Origin: Aquificaceae bacterium
GTDB lineage: Bacteria > Aquificota > Aquificia > Aquificales > Aquificaceae
Direction of reading: 5' to 3'
NCBI GenBank assembly: GCA_015490155.1
Contig: WFYI01000025.1
Span: 1-55,694, forward strand
DNA: 55,694 bases
This document shows, piece after piece, positions 7,524 through 17,793 of this stretch. Each line of letters begins with the position of its first letter. The first letter of the stretch is position 1. The translations under genes and the position numbers were made by a program. Below the pieces are notes generated by a model. It saw nothing but the letters and a program-made list of their open reading frames with translations, did no database searches and was not told where the DNA came from.

Positions 7524-9169
7524 CTCGTTAAGCGATTTATCCTTGTAGCAACAGAGCTTAGGAGTTTATCAAGCTTTGAGAAGAAACCTTGAACGTAAAG
7601 CTCTCTGGAAAGCAAGGTATATAACCACACCCTCGCCTCGCCGAGGCTTTCTAAAACACCGCCCCTGTTTATGCTTCTGTAGTAAACGAAGAGCCAGCCC
7701 AACGCTATCACCAAGGTAAGGATAAGAGCCTGAATCTCAAATACCGCAGGATTAATGTTCGCATTTTCGTAAACACGCTCTATAAACTCTCTATTTGGAT
7801 ACAAAAACTTCTCAAAGGAGTGTCCTATAACCACGTAACCGAGGACTACTACGGAAAAGGAAAGTATTACAAATAAAAGGAGCTTGTAAACCCCATGAGT
7901 CCCGAGCCTGTATATGCTGAATATAGTTTGCGCTCCGGTAATCCAGCCGAAGAAGAGCAGTAGTAAAGCACCTTGGTACTTAAACACATCTACACCCACA
8001 ACCCAGTGGGCGAGGAAAACGATAGCCAGAGGAACAGAAACTGTTATTATCGCAAACACTATCCACGGAAGTCTCGGGGGCGGAACTTCCCTCTCTACGA
8101 GGAACTTATAAACCTCGTCCTCTGGTATGTTGGGGTCTTTACGAGCCTGATGTATAACGCTGCCCGAACCCATAAATAGGGTTGCTTTAAATATACCGTG
8201 GGCTATGAGGTGGTACACCGCAAGGGCAAAGGCTCCGAGCCCGCACTCCATTATCATGTATCCCATCTGTCCCACGGTGGAGTAGCCGAGAGACTTCTTT
8301 ATGTCGTTCTGTATGAGCATAAGCGTTGAGCCAAGTATGGCAGTGATAAGACCTACCCAAAACGCCAAATGTAGTCCAACCTCGGAATTGTAAAACACGA
8401 AGGCAAACCTGTTTATTAGAAAGCCCCCGGCGTTAACTATACCTGCGTGCATGAGAGCAGAAACGGGAGTGGGACCTCCCATTGTATAAGGTAGCCATAT
8501 ATGGAAGGGAAACTGTGCAGACTTTACAAAAGCTGCAATTACCACAAACACACCAGCAAGCTCTAACAGAATACGGTTTTCCGTATCCTGAACCGCAAGA
8601 CGGGAAAGTTCTTCAACGTCAAAGCTCCCGTAAAGGTAGAAAAGCAAAAGTATAGATATAAGCAGTGGAATATCACCGAACCGATGGGTTATAAAAGTCC
8701 AGAGCGCATACCTACCCGAAGATGGATTCTTGGTTTCGTGCCCCAGCAAGAGATAAAGTATTACCCCTATAAAATGCCAACCTACTAATAGGAGAAGTAA
8801 ATTTCCCGACAGAACGGTTATAAAGAGGGAGAAGCTCATTAGGTCAAGCAGTAGGAAGAACCTCTTATACCCTGCGTCGTCCTGCATGTACCTTACAGAG
8901 TAAACGTGAACTAATAGACTTATAAACCCTATGGTAAGGCTCATCACGAGCGAGAGGGAATCAAGGCGAAGTTCTAAAGTCTCAAAGCCGAAGGGAAGGT
9001 AAGAATATCCTCCGTCCAACAGGAAGCTAAGAAGTAAAAGGAGAGTTAGCAGAAAAGTTAGAACGCTAAAGCCTACGCTTATCCTGTAAACTGCACGCTC
9101 ACTCCTACCGAAAATGAAAACCAGAAAAGCGGAAAGTAAAGGTAAAAGCGGGAGTAAACCCAGAAGCAT
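7514..9169 (-). CDS. dabB: DabB: NuoL/MrpA-like cation-coupled membrane subunit of the DAB carbon pump
   Basis: A 551-aa polytopic membrane protein of the complex I NuoL / Mrp antiporter family. The family core is clear: FVKSAQFPFHIWLPYTM followed by GGPTPVSALMHAG, with the proton-path lysine in the first phrase and the helix-breaking region in the second; YHLIAHGIFKATLFMGSG holds the second conserved Lys/His helix, and DIKKSLGYSTVGQMG follows the usual NuoL wording. Because dabA lies in the same operon it is assigned as DabB and not as a respiratory subunit; no other nuo genes are nearby. On the minus strand a TATATA sequence lies only a few bases before the ATG, and no clear Shine-Dalgarno sequence is seen. 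Confidence 0.92.
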   Translation of the reverse strand: MLLGLLPLLPLLSAFLVFIFGRSERAVYRISVGFSVLTFLLTLLLLLSFLLDGGYSYLPFGFETLELRLDSLSLVMSLTIGFISLLVHVYSVRYMQDDAGYKRFFLLLDLMSFSLFITVLSGNLLLLLVGWHFIGVILYLLLGHETKNPSSGRYALWTFITHRFGDIPLLISILLLFYLYGSFDVEELSRLAVQDTENRILLELAGVFVVIAAFVKSAQFPFHIWLPYTMGGPTPVSALMHAGIVNAGGFLINRFAFVFYNSEVGLHLAFWVGLITAILGSTLMLIQNDIKKSLGYSTVGQMGYMIMECGLGAFALAVYHLIAHGIFKATLFMGSGSVIHQARKDPNIPEDEVYKFLVEREVPPPRLPWIVFAIITVSVPLAIVFLAHWVVGVDVFKYQGALLLLFFGWITGAQTIFSIYRLGTHGVYKLLLFVILSFSVVVLGYVVIGHSFEKFLYPNREFIERVYENANINPAVFEIQALILTLVIALGWLFVYYRSINRGGVLESLGEARVWLYTLLSRELYVQGFFSKLDKLLSSVATRINRLTRWV

Positions 9170-9194
9170 GGCTTTTATATAAGGTCAGTAAGCC

Positions 9195-9488
9195 TCACTC
9201 ACCGCCGTATTCTACGCTGTCTATCTCTTCCATGAATTGCTCTATCATGAAGGTTATGTACTCTTTAAGCTCCTCAACGCTTTTGCTCCAGTTATCTGTG
9301 GATATCTCTATATCCTTCTCGTGAACATTATGTTCGTCTGTAGTGTACTTGAGTTTAACGTAGGGAAACTTTCTCGGCTTGTAGCAGTCCTCATCTAAAC
9401 ACGGCTCTATCTCTATATCCGGATTTACCATAGCGCTCTCAAGCTCTTGTGCAAGTACCCTGAACTTCTCCCTTATGTCTTTATCCAT
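9195..9488 (-). CDS. Uncharacterised acidic 97-aa protein, first gene of the dab array
   Basis: I do not recognise this protein. It is soluble, acidic and probably alpha/beta: an N-terminal helix (MDKDIREKFRVLAQELE), a strand-rich middle with EPCLDEDCYKPRKFPYVKLK, and a C-terminal acidic helix (VEELKEYITFMIEQFMEE). The two cysteines of CLDEDC could bind metal or form a disulfide. A good GGAGG site stands before the ATG at 9488. It is 25 bases upstream of dabB and downstream of a terminator and a candidate promoter, so it is the likely first gene of the dab transcription unit and may act with that system; an independent role is equally possible. Confidence 0.6.
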   Translation of the reverse strand: MDKDIREKFRVLAQELESAMVNPDIEIEPCLDEDCYKPRKFPYVKLKYTTDEHNVHEKDIEISTDNWSKSVEELKEYITFMIEQFMEEIDSVEYGGE

Positions 9489-9523
9489 ACTTAGCCTCCG
9501 TCAAAGTTTTCGTTGGGTTTTAT

Positions 9524-9552
9524 ATATTAAAATAAAACTGCAAAGAGTTTAA
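9524..9552 (-). promoter_or_regulatory. Candidate promoter of the dab array
   Basis: On the minus strand TTAAAC (9547-9552) and TAATAT (9524-9529) are separated by 17 bases, in an A/T-rich gap between the oxidoreductase terminator and the 97-aa gene. Resemblance to a sigma-70 promoter is moderate; the position is sensible. Confidence 0.35.
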
Positions 9553-9578
9553 GTCTTATTTGATTTTATTTAAAAGTT

Positions 9579-9608
9579 AAAAAGAGGGGAGGGAAGATTA
9601 ATTCCCTC
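9579..9608 (-). terminator. Rho-independent terminator of the 2-oxoacid:ferredoxin oxidoreductase operon
   Basis: On the minus strand a perfect 7-bp stem GAGGGAA/TTCCCTC with a 6-base loop is followed within five bases by a run of five T. The stem starts within the stop codon of the ferredoxin-like gene. It separates this operon from the dab array. Confidence 0.75.
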
Positions 9609-9831
9609 AATCACCGGTTTTTACCATAACCATCTCTATACAGTTTCTCTTTAAAAGGTCTGAACAGACGTAAACGCATATCTCGCAACCTTTACACCTG
9701 TCATACCATACCCATGCGGTATGTCCGCTTTCCTTGTAATTGAGACAGTTAGGCTCCGGGCAGAACAGAACGCACTGTTTGCAGTTATACTTTGCGCACT
9801 CCTTGTCGTGAACCTCCGCTACAAAATACAT
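9607..9831 (-). CDS. Ferredoxin-like (epsilon/delta) subunit of five-subunit 2-oxoacid:ferredoxin oxidoreductase
   Basis: A 74-aa iron-sulfur protein, last gene of the oxidoreductase operon. The second cluster motif is canonical (C46-x2-C49-x2-C52-x3-C56). The first region is less regular, with cysteines at 12, 17, 20, 24 and 29, enough for a second [4Fe-4S] cluster with altered spacing. It should pass electrons between external ferredoxin and the catalytic subunits. GGAGG lies upstream of the ATG at 9831, and the gap to the gamma gene is only 11 bases. In the Hydrogenobacter 2-oxoglutarate enzyme this position is called forE; I do not assign the symbol because pyruvate and 2-oxoglutarate versions cannot be told apart with certainty here. 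Confidence 0.82.
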   Translation of the reverse strand: MYFVAEVHDKECAKYNCKQCVLFCPEPNCLNYKESGHTAWVWYDRCKGCEICVYVCSDLLKRNCIEMVMVKTGD

Positions 9832-9842
9832 TTACAACCTCC

Positions 9843-10532
9843 TCAGGTAGCTACTTTCTCCTCTTCCTCCTCCACCCAGCCTTTTTCCTCTGCCATCTTG
9901 AGAGTATATTTTATGACGTCCATATTTTTAGACAATAGCTCTTGCTTCTTCTTAAACTTCTTCTCTATGGCGCTATCGAGGGCTGTAGTTCCACCTGAGG
10001 CAACAAAGGAACCTCCTAAGAACCTCTCAACGAGAGCCTTCTCAATATGGTCAAGGTTAACCAATTTAGTAATACCGAAGAACAGCCCTATCATAGCCAT
10101 GTTGGTGGCAAGCTCAGTACCGGCTATGTCTCTGGCTATCTGGGTTGCGGGTATGTAGTATATCTTAGCCCTTAAATCGTCGAGAATCTTTTTATCCTCA
10201 TCGGGAATTATGTCCACGTCCGAGTTAATTATCACCATTCCGTCGGGCTTCAAACCCGTATAGAAGGGCATCGTATAAGATTTACCGTGGGTTATAACCT
10301 GAGGGTGATAAATCATTATCACGTTGGGATAGACAACCTCGCCCACCTCGTATATGGGCTGGTCGGAAGCCCTCACGTAAGCCTCAACGGGAGCCATCCT
10401 CTTCTCAGAACCGAAGAAGGGAACCAGAGATGCGTACTTACCGGCTGCGGACATAGCGTTACCGAGAATGTGGGCGGAGGTAACGACCCCCTGCCCACCG
10501 ACACCTGCAATTCTCATGTTATATCTTTTCAT
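9843..10532 (-). CDS. 2-oxoacid:ferredoxin oxidoreductase, gamma subunit
   Basis: A 229-aa protein of the POR/KOR gamma family. It begins with RIAGVGGQGVVTSAHILGNA, the nucleotide-fold glycine motif of the domain that contributes to CoA binding, and continues with FGSEKRMAPVEAYVRASD, a typical gamma-subunit phrase. The C-terminal extension from about residue 185 is rich in Lys/Glu and is specific to this type. Together with the alpha and beta subunits it makes the catalytic core that reductively carboxylates succinyl-CoA or acetyl-CoA in the reductive TCA cycle. Its ATG overlaps the beta-subunit stop by four bases (ATGA), so translation is coupled. Confidence 0.93.
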   Translation of the reverse strand: MKRYNMRIAGVGGQGVVTSAHILGNAMSAAGKYASLVPFFGSEKRMAPVEAYVRASDQPIYEVGEVVYPNVIMIYHPQVITHGKSYTMPFYTGLKPDGMVIINSDVDIIPDEDKKILDDLRAKIYYIPATQIARDIAGTELATNMAMIGLFFGITKLVNLDHIEKALVERFLGGSFVASGGTTALDSAIEKKFKKKQELLSKNMDVIKYTLKMAEEKGWVEEEEEKVAT

Positions 10533-11395
10533 GATTTGACCTCCTTCGCCTTCTTCTCTATCTCGTTGAAGTACTCCTTAACCTCGTCGGTCATCCACTC
10601 GTAGAACTTGAAGTCCTTTTTCTCTCTCTGCCTTGCATCTGCGAGAACTTCCCTCGTGGGTATGGAGTACTCGATGTTACAGGAGGTATAAGCGTGTATG
10701 AAAGTAGGACCAAACTTCCTTGCGGCGAGTATAGCCCTTCTTATAACCTTAGCTATCCTCTTAGGATTGGTGGGAGAAATTCTTGCCACGTACACACATC
10801 CGGCGGTTTGTGCAAGCTCAACGGCGTTTATCTTATCGAACTTCTTACCCGTAGGAGCCATCTTGAGCTGTATGCCCTTGGGAGACATTCCGCTCTCCTG
10901 ACCACCGGTGTTTCCGTAAACCTCGTTGTCCACCATTATGGTGGTAAACTTCTCCCTTCTGAACCAAGAGTGCATGGTCATTCCGAAACCTATGTCCATC
11001 AGACCACCGTCTCCAGCCATAACGACGACATCCTTATCCTTATCGGGGAACCTTATGGACAAAGCCCTCTTGAGTCCGGAAGCGACTGCGTTGGTGTCCC
11101 CGTAGTTTCCGTATATGAAGGGAACAGCCGCCTGAGAAAGGGCAAGCCTTGCACAACCTGCGGTTCCGAGAACAATCGTGTCCTCGGGCTTAGGAAGGGC
11201 TGCGTAGAACACCCTTATGAAGTAAGCCATGTAACATCCGGCACACATAGGGTGTTCTTCAACCAGCTCCTTAAACTGCCCCATCTGCATAACGTCCAGC
11301 TCTTTACCAAACTGACCGTACTCAACCAGGTCTACGTAGTCCCTGGGCATGTATTTCTCAAATCCCGGTGAAATCTTTACGTACTCAAGACCCAT
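10529..11395 (-). CDS. 2-oxoacid:ferredoxin oxidoreductase, beta (TPP-binding) subunit
   Basis: A 288-aa thiamine-diphosphate-binding subunit. The TPP/Mg motif is GDGGLMDIGFGMTMHS followed by DNEVYGNTGGQ. The cysteine pair in HPMCAGC, the cysteine of GTAGCARL and the one in TSCNIEYS are in the positions that ligate the [4Fe-4S] cluster in POR-type beta subunits, although the last motif (PCPxGW in standard POR) is altered to SCNIEY. The protein reacts with the 2-oxoacid and passes electrons to the cluster. It lies between alpha and gamma in the operon, 24 bases after alpha. The altered last motif is one reason to see this as the five-subunit anabolic type and not the archaeal four-subunit enzyme. 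Confidence 0.95.
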   Translation of the reverse strand: MGLEYVKISPGFEKYMPRDYVDLVEYGQFGKELDVMQMGQFKELVEEHPMCAGCYMAYFIRVFYAALPKPEDTIVLGTAGCARLALSQAAVPFIYGNYGDTNAVASGLKRALSIRFPDKDKDVVVMAGDGGLMDIGFGMTMHSWFRREKFTTIMVDNEVYGNTGGQESGMSPKGIQLKMAPTGKKFDKINAVELAQTAGCVYVARISPTNPKRIAKVIRRAILAARKFGPTFIHAYTSCNIEYSIPTREVLADARQREKKDFKFYEWMTDEVKEYFNEIEKKAKEVKS

Positions 11396-11419
11396 AGCAC
11401 ACCTCCTTATACAAAGTAT

Positions 11420-12589
11420 TCAAACTAAGGTTTTCTTTTCCTTCTTAATACCGAAGGCTTTGTAAACCTCTTCCATAATTAACTCAACGGGAAGGGTCAT
11501 TCCTCCGTAAACCTTCGGTCCATCAACAACTATACCGCTGTTGGGAATTGCCGCCTTAACTTCTTTGGCGAGCCAGCCTACGATGTTATGTTCAGGAACT
11601 ATAACAGCCTTAGCGTTCTTAAGGGTATCCCTAAGCTCCTGTACGGGGAACGGTCTGAGGGATTTAACCTTTACCAGTCCCACGTTAAGACCTTCAAGCT
11701 CAGAGTACCTTTGAGCCTCTCTACCTTGGGCGGCGGCACAACCGCTTGCAACTATAAACACTTCCGCGTCCGGATTTACCACTTCTATCAATCCACCGAT
11801 GTAGTGCTTAATCCACTTTCTCGCCCTCTCGTTGGCAGACCAGATTTCCTGCTGCCATACCGCGTGTATCAGGTAGCTCATGAAGTTGGACTTTTGAACG
11901 GGAGCGTCCCTTTGTATCCTTGCGGGAGGTATCTCACAGTCCGTTGGAGGAACCGGAGCCTTATAAGGGTCTCTCGGAGGTAATTTCATGTCCTCCGGAG
12001 GCAAATCAACGTATCCCTTGGCGTGGGTTACGAAGAAGCCCTCCGTGGCTACGACCACTGGAAGATAAACGTCAACCTTCTCTGATATGGGGAAGCCTGC
12101 GAGGGTAAAGTCAAAGACGTCCTGCTGGTTTTCCGCGTGTAGAACTACAAGCCCGGAGTGCAATAGGTAAGCGAGTTCAACGTTGTCGGGCTGTATGGAA
12201 AGGGGTGCGTTCACAACCCTCGTCATAACACCTAAAACCGCGGGAATTCTGTGTCCGGGCCAGGAGACTATAGCCTCGAGACCCCTCAGCAGCCCTGGTC
12301 CGGAAGTTGCGGTAAAGGCTCTGGCACCACCCCTAACTGCACCTGCTATGGCGGACATAGCTCCGTACTCTTCTTCAGCCCTGTAGTAGTCCTTTAGGTA
12401 TCCCTGTGCGTATAGGTCTCCAACGAGATGCATCGTCTCCGACTGGGGTGTTATAGGATAAGCTATAGCTATATCTACATTGGCTCTCTTAACTGCTTCA
12501 GCAAAGGCTTGAGAGCCTGTTATAAATTTCCTCTCCCTTGGCGCCTCCAAAAGGAGGTGTTCCGCTTCTACTACTTTCTGTTCAGGCAT
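11420..12589 (-). CDS. 2-oxoacid:ferredoxin oxidoreductase, alpha subunit
   Basis: A 389-aa alpha subunit with the pyrimidine-binding TPP domain (YPITPQSETMHLVGDL near residue 40; EEEYGAMSAIAGAVRGGAR; TATSGPGLLRGLEAIVSWPG) and a C-terminal transketolase-like domain containing VIVPEHNIVG. The glutamate in EEEYGA is at the place of the cofactor-activating residue. SGPGL is intermediate between the SSQGL of many pyruvate enzymes and the SGPGL of 2-oxoglutarate enzymes, so substrate identity is left open. The first 20 residues are not conserved. The D-A-B-G-E order matches the forDABGE operon of Hydrogenobacter thermophilus, which favours 2-oxoglutarate synthase of the reductive TCA cycle. Confidence 0.93.
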   Translation of the reverse strand: MPEQKVVEAEHLLLEAPRERKFITGSQAFAEAVKRANVDIAIAYPITPQSETMHLVGDLYAQGYLKDYYRAEEEYGAMSAIAGAVRGGARAFTATSGPGLLRGLEAIVSWPGHRIPAVLGVMTRVVNAPLSIQPDNVELAYLLHSGLVVLHAENQQDVFDFTLAGFPISEKVDVYLPVVVATEGFFVTHAKGYVDLPPEDMKLPPRDPYKAPVPPTDCEIPPARIQRDAPVQKSNFMSYLIHAVWQQEIWSANERARKWIKHYIGGLIEVVNPDAEVFIVASGCAAAQGREAQRYSELEGLNVGLVKVKSLRPFPVQELRDTLKNAKAVIVPEHNIVGWLAKEVKAAIPNSGIVVDGPKVYGGMTLPVELIMEEVYKAFGIKKEKKTLV

Positions 12590-12613
12590 AATTGCACCTC
12601 CACCTAAAATAAA

Positions 12614-13336
12614 TTACTCACTTTCTTCTACTACCTCGCCCCTTCTGGGCATGAGCAGAGCAGCATACTCTCCAAAGTCAAATGGGGTAATCTTAGTCCA
12701 ATCTTCTTTGGGCAAGGAGGGATTTTCCGGAGGAAGCTTCGGTTCCCACTCTATTCCCATCTCGTTTCTCACTTGCACCAGGACATCTTTGAACCTTCTT
12801 ATCTCCTCAGCATGCTGGTCTCTGAGGGACACCATAGCGTCCTCGTGACCCATCTCCGCACAGAGGGCTATGGTAAAGCAGTTGGTTCCAGCCCTTATCA
12901 TCCTTAGAGACAGGTTTGCATAGTGGCAGTGAACACCCACGAATATGCACGCCTCAATCTTGTTGTGGAGTATGGTCAGGTTAGGGTGGTTTGGATTTAT
13001 CTCAGCCTCGGGGTCTATTTTGGGATACTTGGGCCTGTAATCTGGCATGGGAATTATTCTGCAGTTGGGAATCTCTTGAGCAAGCTCAAGAACAGCCTTG
13101 GCCTTTTCCATAGCGGCTGCGTTCCATCCCCAAAGAACCAATGGTCCAGGGAATATAGTGGGGTTTCCCCTAGTTAGCATAGCCTTTGCGGCTTCGCGCA
13201 TGGCTTTCTCTTCATCTACCTCCTCTCCGTAAAGCAAAGCCCTTCCGGGTGGAGGCAAATCTACCCCGAGAAAAGCTGCCGGCTTTGGGTTATACCCTGC
13301 AGGTCCAGGGACTATAACTTTCTTTTCTTCTTGCAT
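12614..13336 (-). CDS. CODH beta-subunit-like (CdhB-type fold) accessory subunit of the oxidoreductase
   Basis: A 240-aa protein, first gene of the operon. It resembles the small 'carbon monoxide dehydrogenase beta subunit family' of nucleotide-fold proteins (ACS/CODH epsilon-like): TIFPGPLVLWGWNAAAMEK near 80-98 and ACIFVGVHCHYANLSLRMI near 133-151 are the core phrases. In Hydrogenobacter the corresponding fifth subunit (D) belongs to the anabolic oxidoreductases; its exact chemical role is not known. Cysteines in CHYAN, TNCFTIALCAEMGHE and PNCR are numerous, which would allow metal or disulfide chemistry. The protein is Pro-rich at both ends. A promoter with 17-base spacing is seen 58 bases upstream. 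Confidence 0.78.
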   Translation of the reverse strand: MQEEKKVIVPGPAGYNPKPAAFLGVDLPPPGRALLYGEEVDEEKAMREAAKAMLTRGNPTIFPGPLVLWGWNAAAMEKAKAVLELAQEIPNCRIIPMPDYRPKYPKIDPEAEINPNHPNLTILHNKIEACIFVGVHCHYANLSLRMIRAGTNCFTIALCAEMGHEDAMVSLRDQHAEEIRRFKDVLVQVRNEMGIEWEPKLPPENPSLPKEDWTKITPFDFGEYAALLMPRRGEVVEESE

Positions 13337-13393
13337 AAGACGACCTCCGCTTAATACAAAATGCGTATGTAAAATCTACCTGCCGATACTCCT

Positions 13394-13422
13394 ATTGTAT
13401 ATGAGATTTGTCAGAAATTCAA
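13394..13422 (-). promoter_or_regulatory. Promoter of the 2-oxoacid:ferredoxin oxidoreductase operon
   Basis: On the minus strand TTGAAT (13417-13422) and TACAAT (13394-13399) are spaced by exactly 17 bases, matching the sigma-70 consensus at 4 of 6 and 5 of 6 positions. It lies in the 104-base gap before the first gene, giving a leader of about 50 bases. Confidence 0.55.
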
Positions 13423-13440
13423 ACATCGTTTTATACCTCA

Positions 13441-13878
13441 TTAAGGACTTTTTATAGCTTCCAGTAGGCATTCTCTCATAAAGTTTTCCGAAGGATTGCC
13501 CATATCCACCATCGTATCGAAGTCGTCTCCGTATCCCCTTCGCTTGAGTTCGTCCATCAATAGGCGGTAAACATTCTTGAGACCCTCTTTCATGCTCACG
13601 TTCTCTTTGAAGATATACAGTTCGTCGTCCTCCCTGTAAAAGGCTATGCCGTAATCCTCCGGATTCTTTACCTCGAACTCTACGCCAACGGCAAAGGCTT
13701 TCCCGTGATTTACTGCATTCTCCTCGGGTAGATAGCTCTCCGAAAAGCAGGAAAATTTCTGAGCCATAGTGAGGTTTCTGTCCGTAGGAACAGCCACTAT
13801 GTACAGCGCACCCTCAACCTCTGACTCTCCTTCCTTGTTCCTTCCTACCAACTGTATAAAGTAAGTCCAAGACTTCAT
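13441..13878 (-). CDS. Uncharacterised 145-aa protein downstream of thiC
   Basis: I do not recognise this protein. It is soluble with mixed strands and helices: an N-terminal beta-rich half (SWTYFIQLVGRNKEGESEV and GALYIVAVPT), a middle with FAVGVEFEVKNPEDYGIAFY, and a helical end with YRLLMDELKRRGYGDDFDT. There are only two cysteines and no obvious active-site motif. It follows thiC after 11 bases on the same strand and is the last gene before the promoter gap of the oxidoreductase operon. A link to thiamine supply or to the TPP enzyme downstream is possible by position only. Confidence 0.6.
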   Translation of the reverse strand: MKSWTYFIQLVGRNKEGESEVEGALYIVAVPTDRNLTMAQKFSCFSESYLPEENAVNHGKAFAVGVEFEVKNPEDYGIAFYREDDELYIFKENVSMKEGLKNVYRLLMDELKRRGYGDDFDTMVDMGNPSENFMRECLLEAIKSP

Positions 13879-13889
13879 GTTAATCCCCC

Positions 13890-16381
<2,492 letters not shown>

Positions 16382-16413
16382 AAGGATATTTAATATATCA
16401 CAAGCACTTCACA

Positions 16414-17025
16414 CTACCTTTGCCCCGGATTTCCGAGAGTAGAAACCCTTTTGTATCTTCTGAGAACCCTATCCCTTAAAGTGTCGCGTTCCGTATACTT
16501 GGTGAGCCAGTTATCCAACTGCTTCTTTATCTCCTCCGCGTGCCTGAGCGATGCAGACTTGCCATCAGGTTTTTGAGCCTGCAACTTGTGTCCACCCTCC
16601 ATAAGCCCCTCCGGTATGTACCAGTCCCTGAACCACGTGTAGCCCTGAGAAAGCAGTTTGTACCCGAGCCTTGAAAGAGCAGGTGGAACTCCCTTCGAAA
16701 GCTCTTCTACAGTTTCTCTATCTTCAAAGTACTCCACAAACACCCTCCCGAAGAGCTGACTAATCTCTTTGAAAAGTGTTTCCTCAACCGCAGAGCCGAA
16801 GAAGAGAGGATTTATACCGAAAATCTCAGCCCACTCCTTGTAAAACTTGCCCCTGCCTGTAAAAACTTTCATGTAGAGCAGGTGGTTGGAGTTCAGGTTA
16901 AGCTCCAGATTAAATTCTTCTTTGAACCTACCCTGAGTTTTCCTTCTGAGCTTGAGCAAACCCAGAGGGGTCTCTACACCTTCCAAGAGAGAGCCTACAA
17001 AACTATCGAGGGCTTTCTTATCCAT
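16414..17025 (-). CDS. Uncharacterised 203-aa protein
   Basis: I do not recognise this protein with confidence. It is soluble, begins with an acidic helix (MDKKALDSFVGSLLEGVE), contains aromatic-rich strands (HLLYMKVFTGRGKFYKEW), and has a long charged C-terminal helical part ending in RVLRRYKRVSTL. RGKFYKEWAEIFGINPLFFG looks like a conserved core. No cysteines are present, which suits a cytoplasmic thermophile protein. It overlaps the exported DUF4412-like gene by 8 bases and lies 32 bases before thiO, so it is in the long minus-strand unit that begins with dapA. No function can be given. Confidence 0.6.
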   Translation of the reverse strand: MDKKALDSFVGSLLEGVETPLGLLKLRRKTQGRFKEEFNLELNLNSNHLLYMKVFTGRGKFYKEWAEIFGINPLFFGSAVEETLFKEISQLFGRVFVEYFEDRETVEELSKGVPPALSRLGYKLLSQGYTWFRDWYIPEGLMEGGHKLQAQKPDGKSASLRHAEEIKKQLDNWLTKYTERDTLRDRVLRRYKRVSTLGNPGQR

Positions 17026-17767
17026 TCGGTATCTGTAACTTCTGCTCCTTGTATCCCGCGGGGAGGTTAAAAATCCCGTGCTTCAACGCTCCCTTTTGTA
17101 CCTTCTTTAGTACAGTCCTACTGACTTCCTTACCACCCTCGTAGTATATCTCTACCACGGGAAGCCCCTTGTCAAAAGCCCTACTCACCTTTTCAGAGGC
17201 TACGCTACCCAAAAACTCGTCAAATGACTTTATTAGATTAACCACCTCCCCTTCAATGCCCAGTTTACCGAAGGGAACCACACACAGGCGTGATACTCTC
17301 TCGCCGTTTACCAACTCTTCGTAAAGGTCGCACTTCCATCCGTTTAGCTTGGCTCCTTTTTCAAGTAGCTTGTACTCAACCCGCGGAGGGTTCATAAGCT
17401 CTCTCATACGAGAATCCATCATGCCCTTCATAGCTTCCCTTTGCTCGGGTGGAAGCTGAGCAAGTTGTTCCTGCATACGCCTCTTCATCTCCTCCATGTA
17501 CTTTTCAGCAGACTTGATGTACTCCTTAGTAATAACCGTGTACTGTCTCTTAGCGTGGTCTATCAGGTAAATCTTACCCTCGGGATAATTAAATATAACC
17601 GTGTGCTTGAGGACTTTCCCTTCCATGTCGTCCGCCCTTATGGCACCATTCGCGACGTAAATTACATGCTCACCCGTCTTTTGCCCACCCTTGATTTCTT
17701 CCGACAGGAACATAATATCCGCAAAGCTAAAGGATAAAAGCAAGAACACACCCAGAATCATCTTCAT
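17018..17767 (-). CDS. Exported DUF4412-like protein
   Basis: A 249-aa periplasmic or surface protein. Residues 1-16 (MKMILGVFLLLSFSFA) form a signal peptide. The mature protein has a strand-rich N-terminal part with VIFNYPEGKIYLIDHAKRQY, a long Met/Glu-rich amphipathic helix at about 90-130 (MEEMKRRMQEQLAQLPPEQ), and a second strand-rich part with NGWKCDLYEELVNGE and LCVVPFGK, whose two cysteines could form a disulfide. This layout resembles the DUF4412 family of secreted proteins, whose function is unknown. It sits between the Atg22-like transporter gene and the unknown 203-aa gene in the dapA-to-thiC unit. Confidence 0.65.
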   Translation of the reverse strand: MKMILGVFLLLSFSFADIMFLSEEIKGGQKTGEHVIYVANGAIRADDMEGKVLKHTVIFNYPEGKIYLIDHAKRQYTVITKEYIKSAEKYMEEMKRRMQEQLAQLPPEQREAMKGMMDSRMRELMNPPRVEYKLLEKGAKLNGWKCDLYEELVNGERVSRLCVVPFGKLGIEGEVVNLIKSFDEFLGSVASEKVSRAFDKGLPVVEIYYEGGKEVSRTVLKKVQKGALKHGIFNLPAGYKEQKLQIPNG

Positions 17768-17793
17768 GGCATAAAACCTCCTATGTGAACAAA

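Noticed and set aside
10694-11371. 225-codon open frame on the plus strand opposite the beta-subunit gene
   Set aside because: It is entirely antisense to a well-conserved gene, has no ribosome site and a composition typical of a shadow frame.
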